Program-made: the position numbers and the translations under genes
Assembly (NCBI RefSeq): GCF_028372415.1
Contig: NC_092873.1
Coordinates: forward strand, 349,145,390-349,209,389
Source of the DNA: Notamacropus eugenii
Lineage: Eukaryota; Chordata; Mammalia; Diprotodontia; Macropodidae
Direction: 5' to 3'
Length of the DNA: 64,000 nucleotides
Shown: positions 52,363 to 63,805 of the stretch, one piece after another
How positions within the stretch are numbered: position 1 is the first letter of the stretch
How the letters are laid out: every line of letters starts with the position of its first letter
The notes under the pieces: generated by a model
The model's input: the letters and a program-made list of their open reading frames with translations, nothing else
Database searches by the model: none
What the model was told of the DNA's origin: nothing

Positions 52363-52740
52363 GGACTGGTCAAAGAAGACCCAGTTCTGAGTGAATGAAT
52401 AATAGGTTCTGACAGCTAACAACGCATGTGATGCTGAGCCTTTTTCTGGAAGTATGTGATTATGTGCAATCCCAGAGTTCTTGCTCCTGAGTGGTGAGAG
52501 GAGCCTTCTGATAGGCTGTTAAGCTGGAATTAAGTTGTATATATAAGAGGTCATGGACTGACCAAATCTCTCTCTTCTCTGTAGGCAAACAAGGCATCTG
52601 AAAATCTCCAAGTGGGGAGGGAGAGGTCTTGGGCCCTTATCTCCCCTTGTAGACTACTATGTGTCTTGAACAAACACTTCTGTTGGTTTTCTGTCTCTGT
52701 TGTGTTTAATTCTTTCCTGATCTTAGGTGGAGGAGATAGA
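52363..52740 (+). mobile_element. Possible retroviral LTR relic (fossil)
   Basis: A block cutting into the L1 fragment has a TATATAAG box (52541-52548), followed about 130 bp later by a GAACAAACACTTCTGTTGG stretch that looks like a decayed poly(A)-signal zone. This layout is LTR-like. I could not find matching ends or a target-site duplication, so the borders are uncertain. Confidence 0.3.
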
Positions 52741-53113
52741 ATGGACTAAGTTTATGAGCCTTTATGAGCTGCAAAAAGTTGGAAGGGCCACCAGAAATCC
52801 AGGAATAGAAGAGTTTGCTAGTGATTGAGGCTGGTGAGGAGCACAGAATCTGAAGACCAACCTGAGGGAGGTAGCCCAACAGTGCATCTACCCAGTAGCC
52901 TAAATGACTGTCTAGCAGCTATGACAACATTCAGAATTTAAATCTGAATTCACTCTCCCAGTGGCTGTGTAGGTAGAAGGGAGAATTAGTCCCAGTTCAC
53001 AGGCATGTTTTTATACTTTAGATATTGCTAGGTCTTTTCAGTAAAAATCCTTTTATAAAGATGAATTGTTATTAATTGCTTATTGATACTGAAGAGATAT
53101 CAATTGTCTTGTC

Positions 53114-53350
53114 CAGCTAGGTGGCTCATTGGATAGAGTGTCTGACCTCAGACACTTACTAGCTGTGTGACCTTGGGCAAGTCACTTCACATTTGTCTCA
53201 GTTCCTTGTCAGTAAAATGAGCTGGAGAAGGAAATGGCAAACCACTCCAGGATCTTTGCCAACCCCTCTGCTGTGCCCCAAAAAACCAAAGAGAAAAAAA
53301 AACCCAAGTGGGGTCACAAAGAACTGACACAACTGAAAAGACTGAACAAT
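53114..53350 (+). mobile_element. tRNA-SINE with RTE-like tail
   Basis: CAGCTAGGTGGCTCATTGGA, GCTGTGTGACCTTGGGCAAG, GAGAAGGAAATGGCAAACCA. Lacks part of the head and carries a small A-rich insert before the tail. Confidence 0.87.
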
Positions 53351-53559
53351 AAAAGATTCCCATCTATAGAGTCTGAAGAAGATCTCTTTGGCTCCTTATG
53401 ATGCCCTGAGCTGTAAAGGTGACTTGCTGAAATTCTTTTCCTTGGACATTCCAATCAGGATTTGGTCTGGTATGTTTTCTAGATCTTTGTGAAGGAATAG
53501 TGGGGAGTGCTTGACTACGCTACTTTCTACCATTCTGCCATCTTGGCTGTCCTCTAACT

Positions 53560-53815
53560 TTTCCTTTAACTACTTGGATGCTATGCAAAGAATAGTCTAC
53601 ATTCACTTCTCAACCCCTTACGATCTGGCCTCTGACTCCACCACTGTCCTGTAATGCTCTCTCAAAATAATCTCTTCACCAGTAAATCTAATGACCTTGT
53701 CTTGTTCTCACCTTCTTTGACCTCCCTGAAGCTTTTGACTCTATTGGATACTCTCTCCTTCCCTGGCTCCCAATACTGCTGTCATGTTTTTCCCATCTCC
53801 CATTGATGCCATAGA
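53560..53815 (+). mobile_element. CR1/L3-like fragment (copy 1)
   Basis: CATTCACTTCTCAACCCCTT, TCAAAATAATCTCTTCACCA, CTTGTCTTGTTCTCACCTTC. Matched by a second copy at 57165-57400. Confidence 0.5.
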
Positions 53816-53819
53816 TTAA

Positions 53820-53945
53820 TCACATACAAACATACATACATATATGCACACACACATATATACATAATCCTATGTGTCTGTATATACTTATACATACACA
53901 TATAAACACATACATAAACATAGGTATATGTGTATATATATGTGA
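53820..53945. repeat. AT/AC-rich simple repeat
   Basis: Irregular ACATA/ATATAC repeats such as ACATACATACATATATGC. Confidence 0.85.
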
Positions 53946-54348
53946 TGATATTTCATAATCTATGAGGAATAATGGAGTTTCCCTGCTTATCTCTTTCAAC
54001 CATGTCTATTTTTTTATTTTTCCTTTATCTTATATCATGCTTGCCACCCCCTCTTTTAATTTTATCTGAAGGTTAAGTTTTGCTCGACTTCTGTATTTTA
54101 ATTTTGTGTGAACCTTTACATTTCAAGTGAATTTCCTGTAGACAATATTTTCCAGATTCTGCTTTTTAGTCCATTCTACTCGTCACCTCTGCTTTATAGG
54201 TGAGTTCATCCCATTTACATTCAGGGTTATAACTGTCACTCACATATTTCCCTCTATCATATCCTCTTTTACTTTTTCCTCTCTTTACCTCCTAACCTTC
54301 TTTACAAAGAAGAAAATGGTGAGAGAAAGATGAAAGTGATCAACACTA

Positions 54349-54613
54349 GTAGCCAGGTGGCCCAGGGTACAGACAGAACCTGTATACTGTGTACCAGTGT
54401 TCTGGATCTGGAGTTGAGAAGATCTGAGTTCAAGTTCTGCTTCAGACACCCAATAGCTTTTGACCCTGGGCGAGCCACTTAACCTCTTTCTGCATCAGTA
54501 TTCTCAACTGTCAGATGGAGTTAATAATAGCACTTACCTCCCAGGGTTGATGTGAGGGTAAAATTAGATAAGATTTGTAAAGACCTATATCAGTGCTAGC
54601 CATTGTTACTATT
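54349..54613 (+). mobile_element. CORE-SINE (MIR/Mar1 type)
   Basis: AGCCAGGTGGCCCAGGGTAC, TTGACCCTGGGCGAGCCACT, AGATAAGATTTGTAAAGACC. Confidence 0.75.
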
Positions 54614-56159
54614 ACAAATCTATAACTGAAGTGGTCTGCTCCCCGTCCTGTTACTCTCTACTCGACACTTAGCTCAGACCCCTATCACTGATCACTATCA
54701 TTTCTTCCTATCTCCTGCATGTTTCCCAGTTGAGTTTAATGTATTTCCACATGAAACTCTTTCACTCTGTATGTTTATGTGTATTCACAACACTTTTGTT
54801 TAGTTCAGAGTGAGGTTCAAGAGATCTCAACTCACCCCACCATTCCCTCCATGTTTGCATACTCTTCTCTCAAATCCCAGTTATGAGAAATAGTAAATTC
54901 CTAATTTCTCCCTTAGTGTATTCTTTTCATCTCTATTTTCTTTCCTCTCTTAAAACCAACAAAACAGAATAAAACTCTTAACCAGATCCTGCACTACTGT
55001 TTCTTAGTTCCTTCTATGTACCTTAAAGACAATGTGGTTCAGGAGAGATATTTGTCTCTTATTCTCCTACTGGCATCTAGGATCTTCATCCAATTGCTCA
55101 AATATATTGATCTTTCTAGGTTTCTCTCATCACCTGCATTTATATTTCAAAGATTCTTTCTAGCTCTGTTCTTTTCATCAAGAATATGTGAGTCTTCTGT
55201 TGTAATAAATACATAGTTTTCTCATTGTATGGATTATATTTAGTTGCTCAGAGTAAATTATTCTTGTTTGTAAGCCTTTATCTTTTACATTTTGGAACAA
55301 CACAGTCTAACATTTTTTTTTCTATTTTATCGTAATTTTTATATAATCTTGTGGGATCCTGCTTACAGTTCCTTGTACTTGAATTCTCTCTTTTTTTTCC
55401 TCTCCCTCTCCTTCTCCATCCCCATTCCTTCTTATCTCCCACCTTCTCTTTCTCTTTCCCTTGCAATATTGTTTTCTTTGATCTGAAAGCTCTAGATTTT
55501 GGTCATAACATTCCTGAGTGTTTTCAATTTAAGGATGCTTTTCAAGAAGTAATTAACTGGTTCTTTCTTTTGTCACTTTGTCCTCTGGTTCTAATGGATA
55601 CTTTTGGAGACTTTTTTGAAATACAGTATCCAAATTTTTGAATGATTATGATTTTCAGAGAGACTGATTCCTAAATTATGTCTACTCGAGTGTAGATAAC
55701 TTGCATGCTTTTCTATTTTTTCAGTCTTTTGACTTTGTTCTAATATTTCTTGTTTTCTCATGGAATTATTGAGTTACGTTTACTCCATTCTATTTTTCAA
55801 GGAGTCCACTACTTGAGTAAGGTTTCCTACCTTATATTCAAAGCTATTTATTTTTCTTCCTTCCTTTTTCTTTCGTTTTAAGTTCTAATTGCTTTTTTTT
55901 TTTAATCTTTTGCTTCCTTTCTTTCAGCCACAATTTGTAATGAACTTGACTCTTGGCTCTCCAGACTGTTCCACCTCTGTGTTTTCTCACTCTGAAGATG
56001 ACTCTGGTCCTGTGTCTTCTCTTCTGATTGGTGAATTCTTGCCTGCAACCACTATTTTATGAAGTACCCAGCCCATTCATCTTCTCTTCTCTCTCAGTTC
56101 CACTCCTGATTCTCTAAGCTTTTCTCCCTTGTTCCCTTCCCCACTCACCTCCCCCCCTC

Positions 56160-56302
56160 CATTTACATTTCCTTTTTAATGTGTTGTCTTCTCCTATTGG
56201 AATGTAAACTCCTTGAAGTTAGAGACTATCCTTTTTTATTCTTGGCTTATTTTGTATTCCCAAAACTTACTATAGTTCCTGGCACATAGGAAGCACTTAA
56301 TA
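56160..56302 (+). mobile_element. CR1/L3 LINE 3' end
   Basis: GGAATGTAAACTCCTTGAAG, then TTCCTGGCACATAGGAAGCA CTTAATAATTGC. Confidence 0.75.
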
Positions 56303-57109
56303 ATTGCTCTATCTTCTCTCTGTCTTTTTCTGTCTCTGTCCCCTCTCTCTTTCTCTGTCTCTGTCTCTGTCTGTTGTTCTCACTCTCTCTCCCCCTCCCT
56401 CCCTAAGGCATCTTTTTCTTGGTCATTTCTTGTACTTACTTTTTTCTTCTGGGTTTACTTCTTGGGCCTCTCTTAATCTACAGTATTCATTGCATTGAGG
56501 GGTTTTTTTTTTTGTTTGATCATACTTTTAGTCTGAGTTCCTAGTTTGGGACTTCGAGGGGATCTAGGCTCCATCCCCTTTTGCCTTCTTATAGGGAGTG
56601 ACCAGGTCCTTTTAGGTCCTGTCTCTGATTTCTAGGGCTCTTGACCTGCTTTTGCCACACCTTACCCTTCTTCCCCAGGATCCTTCACCAGCACTATTGG
56701 CTTCATGTCCCCTTAGAACATCCATGGTCAGAGCTCTGGAAGGCTTGTCCTGGCTTCCCTGGTGGGACTCCTTTCCTGGTGCCCATAGGTTTCTGGTTAT
56801 CTTTTGGGACTGGATGGAGGTACTTACTGTGGTTTCTCTTTGGATTTCTTGATCATTACTTGATTTGGTACTCTTTTAGGATCTTGGCTAGAGAGCCTGG
56901 CTCTTTTGTGACATCTCACATCCCCATCTTTTTTTTTTAATTGATAGAGTTTTATTTTAATTTTTTAAAAAAAATTACACTTCTACCTCTCTTTAAATAT
57001 GGTATCTGGCAGATTCCATCTATCCAACTAGGATAATGAGAACAGTCATTTCCATCTGGATTTGTCACATCACCATCTTAACTGGAAGTCCAGTCTCACC
57101 TATTCTTAA

Positions 57110-57515
57110 AAGGTTTCCACTTGACCTTGCCATCCCTTCAAGTTTCAAGTAAACAACTAGAAAAAACAGTCTGCATTCACTTCTCAACCTCTTATCATTT
57201 GGTCTCTGACCCCACCACTATCTTGAAATGATCTCTCAAAATAGTCTCTAAACCAGTGAATCTAACCTCTTTGTCTTGTTGCTCATCATCCTTGACTTTC
57301 CTGATGCCTTTGCCTCTCCTGTCCACCCCACCCTCTCCTCCTTCCCTGACTGTCAACATTGCTATGTTTCCCCCATCTGTCAGATCAACCCTTCTAAGGA
57401 TAGCAGCAACAGCAGCATCCATTTCTCATCCTCCTAAGCCCTCTTCCTTCTCTATGGTCTCCCTTGTCAATCTCATTTCTTCCCATGGATTCAATTATCA
57501 TCTGTGGAAGAATGC
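57110..57515 (+). mobile_element. CR1/L3-like fragment (copy 2)
   Basis: CATTCACTTCTCAACCTCTT, TCAAAATAGTCTCTAAACCA, CTTTGTCTTGTTGCTCATCA, then GATTCAATTATCATCTGTGG, which belongs to the CR1/L3 reverse-transcriptase zone. Confidence 0.55.
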
Positions 57516-57764
57516 ATGTATCAATGATGGTGCCACACACAGAAATGATGAAGGCAAGAGGATAAGCAAATTTAATCTAAGAAGGTCAGTATCTAGTACG
57601 AAGATGAGTCACAAACTCTGAAGGAGAAACACAGGTTCTAAGGAACAAAGGACTGAGATGGAGGTGAATAAGAGTAGACGGATGTTAGGGAAGTGGCCTC
57701 TGAGTTGGTTTTGGAAGGAAGGAATTGAATATAGATTAGCAGAAAGAAACTGGGGAGAGGGATA

Positions 57765-58007
57765 ATGCTTCCCAGTATTTTATTGCTCTAGAAGGCACTA
57801 TCCTCACAATAGTCCTATGAAGTAATTATCATCATTCCCATTTTACAAGTGAGGAAACCAGTCTTTAATGAAGGTTACAATGGATCTTTGTGGTATGATG
57901 GAAAGAGCACCGGACTAAGAATTAGAAGATTGGGGTCCTAATTCTTCCAAAGGCAATATGTACCTTTGGCCATGCCTCTTCTCTGGGCCTCAGTTTTCTT
58001 ATTTGTA
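57765..58007. mobile_element. Two MIR relics
   Basis: 57775-57855 is antisense (CCCATTTTACAAGTGAGGAA); 57890-58007 is sense (TTCTCTGGGCCTCAGTTTTC). Confidence 0.6.
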
Positions 58008-58262
58008 ACATGAAGCAAAAACTGGAAAGCTATTTGGCAGAAATTAGATTAAGACCCACTGCTTACACCATATACCAAGATAAGTTCTAAATAGATATAT
58101 GACTACATGTATCCATGGCTCTTACATGGATATAAGTCATTTATATCACAAATCAGAAGAATGAGGAAAAAAGTACCTTTCACAACTATAGATAACCACA
58201 TAAGGTACAGAGGAGATAAAAATGGATGGTTTTGATAACATAAAATTGTAAAGTTAAAAATA
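58008..58262 (+). mobile_element. L1 ORF2 internal fragment
   Basis: GAAAGCTATTTGGCAGAAAT, TACACCATATACCAAGATAA, AGTACCTTTCACAACTATAG: the segment that lies before the ORF2 C-terminus in marsupial L1. Confidence 0.65.
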
Positions 58263-58552
58263 TTTTATTGATCTTTTTTTAATATTACTTTCATTTCTGA
58301 ATATATCCCTCTTGATGATCTGATCTAATAACACTGCAGCAAAGAATTAAAAAAAAAGAGGCAAAAACAATCAGCAAATCAACTGAGACCCAAAGTATGT
58401 ATGTTACACACATATGTATATATGTATGTATATATAAAATCATATAGCTATAGCCCTTCACTTCTGGGGGAAAAAACGGGAAGAAGGCATATTTTCTCAA
58501 CTCCTAGGTCCAAGCTTTTTGGACACTATAATTAAACAGTGTTCAGAAACCT

Positions 58553-58625
58553 TCCAGCATCTTTGCAAGAAAACTCCAAATAGGGTCACAGAGTCAGACA
58601 CAACTGAAACAACTGAACAACAACA
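58553..58625 (+). mobile_element. SINE tail fragment (RTE-like)
   Basis: CAGCATCTTTGCAAGAAAAC, then ACAGAGTCAGACACAACTGA and AACTGAACAACAACA. Only the tail remains. Confidence 0.75.
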
Positions 58626-58647
58626 TGGTTAGACCTAAACACATGCC

Positions 58648-58688
58648 TCTGTGTGTGTGTGTGTGTGTTTGTGTGTGTATGTGTGTGA
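58648..58688. repeat. (GT)n microsatellite
   Basis: Short interrupted GT run. Confidence 0.9.
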
Positions 58689-58758
58689 TTATGTAATCTG
58701 AGTCTTTCACCTCTCTATCAGGAGATGGCTTATTGCATATTTTTAAATGAACCAAAGT

Positions 58759-58898
58759 GGGTAGCTAGGTGAAACAGTGGATAGAGCACTGGCCCTGGAG
58801 TCAGGAAGACCTGATTTCAAATTTGAACTCAGACTCTTACCAGCTGTGTAAACTCTAGGCAGGTCACTTAATCCTGATTGCATCAAAAAGAAAAAAAA
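58759..58898 (+). mobile_element. A-tailed tRNA-SINE with target-site duplication
   Basis: GGTAGCTAGGTGAAACAGTG, CAGCTGTGTAAACTCTAGGC, then an A-rich tail. Flanked by GAACCAA on both sides (58750-58756 and 58899-58905). It lacks the RTE-like tail of the other SINEs. Confidence 0.85.
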
Positions 58899-59458
58899 GA
58901 ACCAAGGAATTATAATAAGGATAGGGTTTTGTATTAAATGCCTTTCCTAATTCTTTGTATTTGGAAATGATCATGTTTTATAATATTTGCTACATTCATA
59001 ATATTTAATATTAATAATCATAAATATTATTAAATAATATATTTTATATTTAAAAGTCAAATGGTGGTTTACATGCCATGTCCAAAATCACAGTAAGTAC
59101 TAGAACTCAGGTCTAAGTAGAAGTAGAGGAATTTGTGTTGGAAAAGCAGGGGTCTAACTCTTCTTCGGAGACTGTAATAAAGGAAGAGAGATTTTTAGGT
59201 GTGGATTGGAGAAAGTGAAGGAGCTCACAGGAGATGTCCTAGTCATCCCTTATGAGGGGGCAAGTGGTAGTGCAGGTTTGAGGAGAAATTTGGGGTGGCC
59301 AATGAGGGGTGTGTGATAAGAGTCAGGGAAAGAAGAAACATCACATTGTAATAAAGAGGTCTGGTTGATATTCAATAACATGATTTTGTAGAAGACCCAG
59401 TCAAAATGGACTTGCTCTAGCCACATTCAGCAGCTTGGGAGTGGAAGTGGAGAATGAT

Positions 59459-59676
59459 GCTAAGTGGTGCAATGGCTAGAGTACCAGGTCTGGAGTTGGG
59501 AGGATTTGAATTCAAATGTGGCCTCAGACACTCACTAGCTGTGTGACCATGGGGATATCATTTCACCCAGTTTGCCTCAGTTTCCTCATTTGTAAAGAGC
59601 TGAAAAAGGAAATAGCAAACCATTCTAGTATCTTTGCCAAGAAAATAAAGAGTTGGATACGACTGGACAAAAAGGG
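59459..59676 (+). mobile_element. tRNA-SINE with RTE-like tail
   Basis: AAGTGGTGCAATGGCTAGAG, AGCTGTGTGACCATGGGGAT, TAGTATCTTTGCCAAGAAAA, GTTGGATACGACTGGAC. Confidence 0.85.
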
Positions 59677-60487
59677 AAAAGGGGAATGATGAGGGGGATC
59701 CAGGATTGGTCACGGTTGGCAAGGATTAATGGAAGTAAAACCAATTAGTGGAGAACAGATTTGAAGTGGTTAACTATAGGTCAAGACTTCAAAGGGAGGA
59801 AACTGAGGCCAGAGTTGGGGTGATGGATTGGGCAGAGATTGGAGGTCATGATTATGTTTAGAAATGAGGCACAGGGAGACATGGAAATAGAAGATATTAT
59901 AAACAGAGAGAATTTCAGTATTCAAGACCACAGAAGTTGCAGTTTGGGGAGAAAGTGAGACCTAAGCCTCTTTGGGTAACTTTACTAGAGTTGGAAATGT
60001 TGATCATAGGAGTTGAGCAGATTGATGAAATGGGAAGTCAGAGTGTTTTAAGGTGCCAACAATGTGAATATTGAAAGATAAAGGCAGATGGAAAAAGAAG
60101 ACAGGACGACAGGTATCGAACTCCTTTAGAAAGGAAGGAGAATGACTTTGGAAGCTGGCATCAAAATCTGGATTATGTGGCATAGACAGATGGAGTGAAC
60201 TTCAAAAAAGTTGCCAAGTGATGAAGGAAGTCTAGATGTGAGGAGCAAGGAGTAAACAGACTCCCACTACTTAGAATAAGAAGCATACCAGCAAAGCCAC
60301 CTTTGCCATTAACCTCTTTTTTCAGTAGTGAAGGAGGGAGATGATGAAAGAGGTTGAGAGGAGTATGGGATGAAGGAACTCCTAATCCTAGTCCGACAAA
60401 GGAATAAGACAGTAGGGCTTCTCTTGTTGGTTTATGCCTCTTCGGTGATGGTGGTCCTTACCATCCTCTAATTGTGTGTATGTGAGG

Positions 60488-60548
60488 AGTAGTAGTAGCA
60501 GTAGTAGCAGTAGTAGTACTAGTAGTAGCACTAATAGTAGTAGTGGTA
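60488..60548. repeat. (TAG)n trinucleotide repeat
   Basis: About 20 imperfect TAG/CAG units: AGTAGTAGTAGCAGTAGTAG and on. Confidence 0.9.
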
Positions 60549-60849
60549 ATTTCCCCACTTTGGGACTTTCATCTTTTATAAAAAGAGAGGGTTGGATTTA
60601 GATAGTCTCAAAGATTTCTTCTAGCTGCAGAAAAACTCATGACCTGTGAGGGGTATAATTAGTGCCATCTGTGGGACTTGGTGATCAGGAAACTATGGAA
60701 GAAGTAACAATTGGCTTGGGACATGAAGGATAGTGGTAAGAGACCATCCCAAGGATTGAGCATGGTGGAATATTTGGGTACTAGACCAGTTAGGCTGGAA
60801 CAAAGTGTCCACATGGAGAAATAGAAGCAAATAAAAATTCAAATTTGAA

Positions 60850-61565
60850 TTCTAGCCTATTTGGAGTTTATCTTTTAACTTATGGGGAGGAGGTGGTTTT
60901 TGAGATTAGTATCAGATAATTTTCCTGATTACTGTCTTTTGAGGTCTGACAATACTATTCCCCTTTAATTCCTTTCTCTCCATCTCTATCGTTCTCCTTA
61001 AGATTTTCAACATTGTGTTTCTCCAAATGAATTGCTATTATTTTATCTAGTTCTATAAGATATCTTATGGCTGGTTTCAATGGCATAGCACTAAGTATGT
61101 TCATTTAGGTTAAGAGAATTTTTACTATATTGGTGGGCAATATAACGTGCACAAATATCCTTCCAATTAGTGGTAATTAGTGTTTTGTAATTGTATTTGT
61201 CTTGAGAGCACCTTGGCATCCAGATGTCTTACATAGTTATTATTTTAGATGAGATTCCTTTTCATTATTTTCTGCTAGATTTTGTTATTACCCTTATAGA
61301 AATTCTATTGACCTTTGCAGATTTATTTTGTCTTGCCACTTTACTGAAGCAATTGTCTAAATTAATTTCATTTGCTGAATCTGTTTTCCAAGTAAACCAT
61401 GTTGTTTACAAATATGGATGATTTTATCTTCTATTTGCCTGTCTGCATTTGATTTCTCTTTTTATCTTACTATTTGCCAGCACAATTCCAGATAATTGAG
61501 AAAAGGAGCATCTGCTTTATTCCTGTAATCACTGGGATGTGTGTTAAAGAGATTAATGTTGCATC
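60850..61565 (-). mobile_element. Antisense L1 ORF2 reverse-transcriptase fragment
   Basis: Plus strand GTTTTCCAAGTAAACCATGT TGTTTACAAATATGG is the complement of the L1 FADDMxVYLEN zone, followed by further antisense L1 text. The short plus-strand ORF at 61224 is part of it. Confidence 0.65.
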
Positions 61566-61609
61566 AGTGTGTGGAATGGGTTGAAGAGACTTAATTCTAC
61601 AACAAAGGA

Positions 61610-61864
61610 ATCGCTCGGTCCTTTCAGTTGTGTGCAACTCTTCATGACCCCATTTGGGATTTTCCTGGCAGAGATACCAGAGTGGTTTGCCATTTCCTTC
61701 TCCAGCTCATTTTACAGATGAGGAAACTGAGGCAAAAGGTGAAGTGACTTGCCCAGGGCCACACATCTAGTAAGAGCCTGAGGCTGGATTTTAATTCATC
61801 TGGAAGACAAGTGTTCCTGACTCTAGGCCTGGCAGTCTGTTCACTGTGCCACCTAGTTGTCCCG
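61610..61864 (-). mobile_element. Full-length tRNA-SINE with RTE-like tail
   Basis: Antisense: CAGTTGTGTGCAACTCTTCA, GTGACTTGCCCAGGGCCACA, GTGCCACCTAGTTGTCC. Confidence 0.88.
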
Positions 61865-62650
61865 AACTAAAGAAGCAGCAGCAGAAATAAAAAGGAAAGG
61901 GAAGATTTGAGTGATATTATGAATGAGTGAAATTGGAGACTAATTTGATATGGAAGGTGAAAGGCAGAAGTCAAAGATAACTGAGTTCTATAATATTACA
62001 GAAGAATGCGTTAAGAGCCATTTTATCTATGCCTGTGTATTTGGGGGAGGGGAGAAGTAGGGAAGATAAATTGAGACATATGAGTTTTGGTAAGGTCTGT
62101 ACCGATGTAATTGGCTATGGAGTCCCAAGAGAGTTAATGGCTTATTTCTGGCATTATCAAAAGGATGGTTCAACAGGAACAAGGACAAATTAAGAGGTTG
62201 TGGTTAGAGTGTGAGGCACCCAGTTTAAGACTTGGGGTGTCATGTCATGATTAGGTGTATAAGTTGGAGGTGCAGGTCTCTGTGACAGGATAAGGATTTT
62301 TACAACATTGGAGCTTGAGCTATTAATAATGAAGTAGTGGAAGATGATGGCAATAGGCCAGGCAGAAAATGGAGGAAGAAGAGTGAGAAAAGTGATGTAA
62401 AAATAGTACTTAGCACAGTCTGATGGCAAGGACTTCAAATGAGGACAAGTGATGTTGGTTAACTGATGGTTCTGAAGTGGCACAAAGGATCAGAGTGGGC
62501 AGACATCTCCTGCTGAGGTGAAAGAGGCCTTCTTGGAAAGGTCAGTTGGGGATATAATGTCATATGGGTAAAAGCCAGGCTACAGTCACAGCTGAGGATA
62601 AAATGTGTGGCAGTTCCGCAGTACTCAATAGGAAGGACCTTTACCAAATC

Positions 62651-62824
62651 CTACAGGGCTCACAGCTGGGAGGGACCACAGTGATCATTTAGCACAACTC
62701 TCTCATTTAACAGATGAGAAAGTTGAGATTCAGGGATGCAGTACCTTGCCCAAAGTTTCCCATTTGAAGTGTTGGAATTTGAACCAAGGCCCTCCAACTC
62801 TAAATTCAGTGCTTTTTCTACAAT
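62651..62824 (-). mobile_element. MIR-family SINE
   Basis: CACAGCTGGGAGGGACCACA, AACAGATGAGAAAGTTGAGA, TTGGAATTTGAACCAAGGCC. It lies just past the poly(A) signal of the right-edge gene. Confidence 0.7.
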
Positions 62825-62879
62825 ACCAAATGTTCAAATTAAATGAGATGGGTTTATGTAAAGTATTACACACAAAGCC

Positions 62880-63805
62880 ATCACCTTGTTAACAAATCTA
62901 TTTATTTATATTCTTTATAAACAAAATGAAAATTTCTCGATTTACTTAAAATGCCAAGCAGGGCTTGTACATTCAGTTATTTCACTCCCAAGTTAATAAC
63001 TAAGGTCTTCATGAGGACCTATGCCAACCTTCCCCAATACTTCATCATTTAATGGCATCAAGCCTCAGGCAGTTCCAATTAGAAGAATGAGTAGAGGAAA
63101 GAGATACACAGATGTACAGAGAATGAGAAGTGTGGCATAGATTAAAAGTGGGGGAAGCATTCAAGGAATCAATAGCGAATCCATCTCTATCTACAGATTA
63201 ATGGTTCAGCAGAGTGGAGTGAAGGCTTACAGGACTGAGGACGGTAATGGGGGGAGTAAGTGGAGTAAAGACAATTATCTCAGAAAAGCAAGACTTCTAA
63301 GTTATTGGGGGTGGGCTCTCGGCTCGGAGCCTAGGGAAATGGCTAGAAGGAGTGACGTCAGTTCCCCACCCAGCCCCATCCTGGAATGGAAGGGAAAGGT
63401 CAGAGCTGGAAGCCGGCTAAGCATGTTGGAAGGAAGCTCATGGGCTTGGCAAGTCCCCAGGTGCCCCAGCCCCCTCCTGATTCAGATCTGCGCATGAGAA
63501 AGAAATCAAGCACAACCACATGTTTGTGGGAAGGGGAAATGAAGGTAACTCCAGGTGTGATATTTGCAAGCCCGCTCTGGGCCAGTCCTGCCTCTTAGAA
63601 AGGGGGAAGGTAGTGACATCCTGGTCAAGGATCACAGCCCTGAATAAAGGCATGTAGACAGTGGGATCATGGCTGGAGGGGGAAGCGGAGGGTGAGGAGG
63701 TCAGGCCAGCCCAGCCCATTCTACAAGGAGTCTCTGGAGGTCAGCAAGGTTAATTAGGCTGGGTCCACACAAAGGCCCAGATCTCTATCCTACTAGCTTC
63801 AAGGC
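62880..63805 (-). other. Probable 3'UTR of the right-edge gene
   Basis: Unique-looking sequence from the stop at 63806 to a minus-strand AATAAA (plus TTTATT, 62901-62906). A MIR copy lies just beyond it (62651-62824). A perfect CRE-like TGACGTCA sits at 63353-63360. Open frames here are short and not convincing. Confidence 0.45.
62901..62906 (-). promoter_or_regulatory. Candidate poly(A) signal of the right-edge gene
   Basis: AATAAA on the minus strand, about 900 nt past the stop at 63806, between unique sequence and a MIR copy. Confidence 0.5.

Larger units (their letters stand above)
38331..62879. other. Gene-free interval between ADAM11 and the right-edge gene
   Basis: No exon is supported across about 24.5 kb. 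Repeats make up much of it and are listed one by one. Stretches I could not classify include 38331-39340, 40400-41400, 52740-53100, 54620-56150, 56420-57100, 58900-59450, 59680-60480, 60550-60850 and 61870-62650. Open frames there are short, compositionally skewed or LINE-derived. Confidence 0.7.

Noticed and set aside
53110-53350. Repeated SINE units considered as a CRISPR-like or satellite array
   Set aside because: Copies are dispersed, in both orientations, and match tRNA-SINE structure; this is vertebrate DNA.
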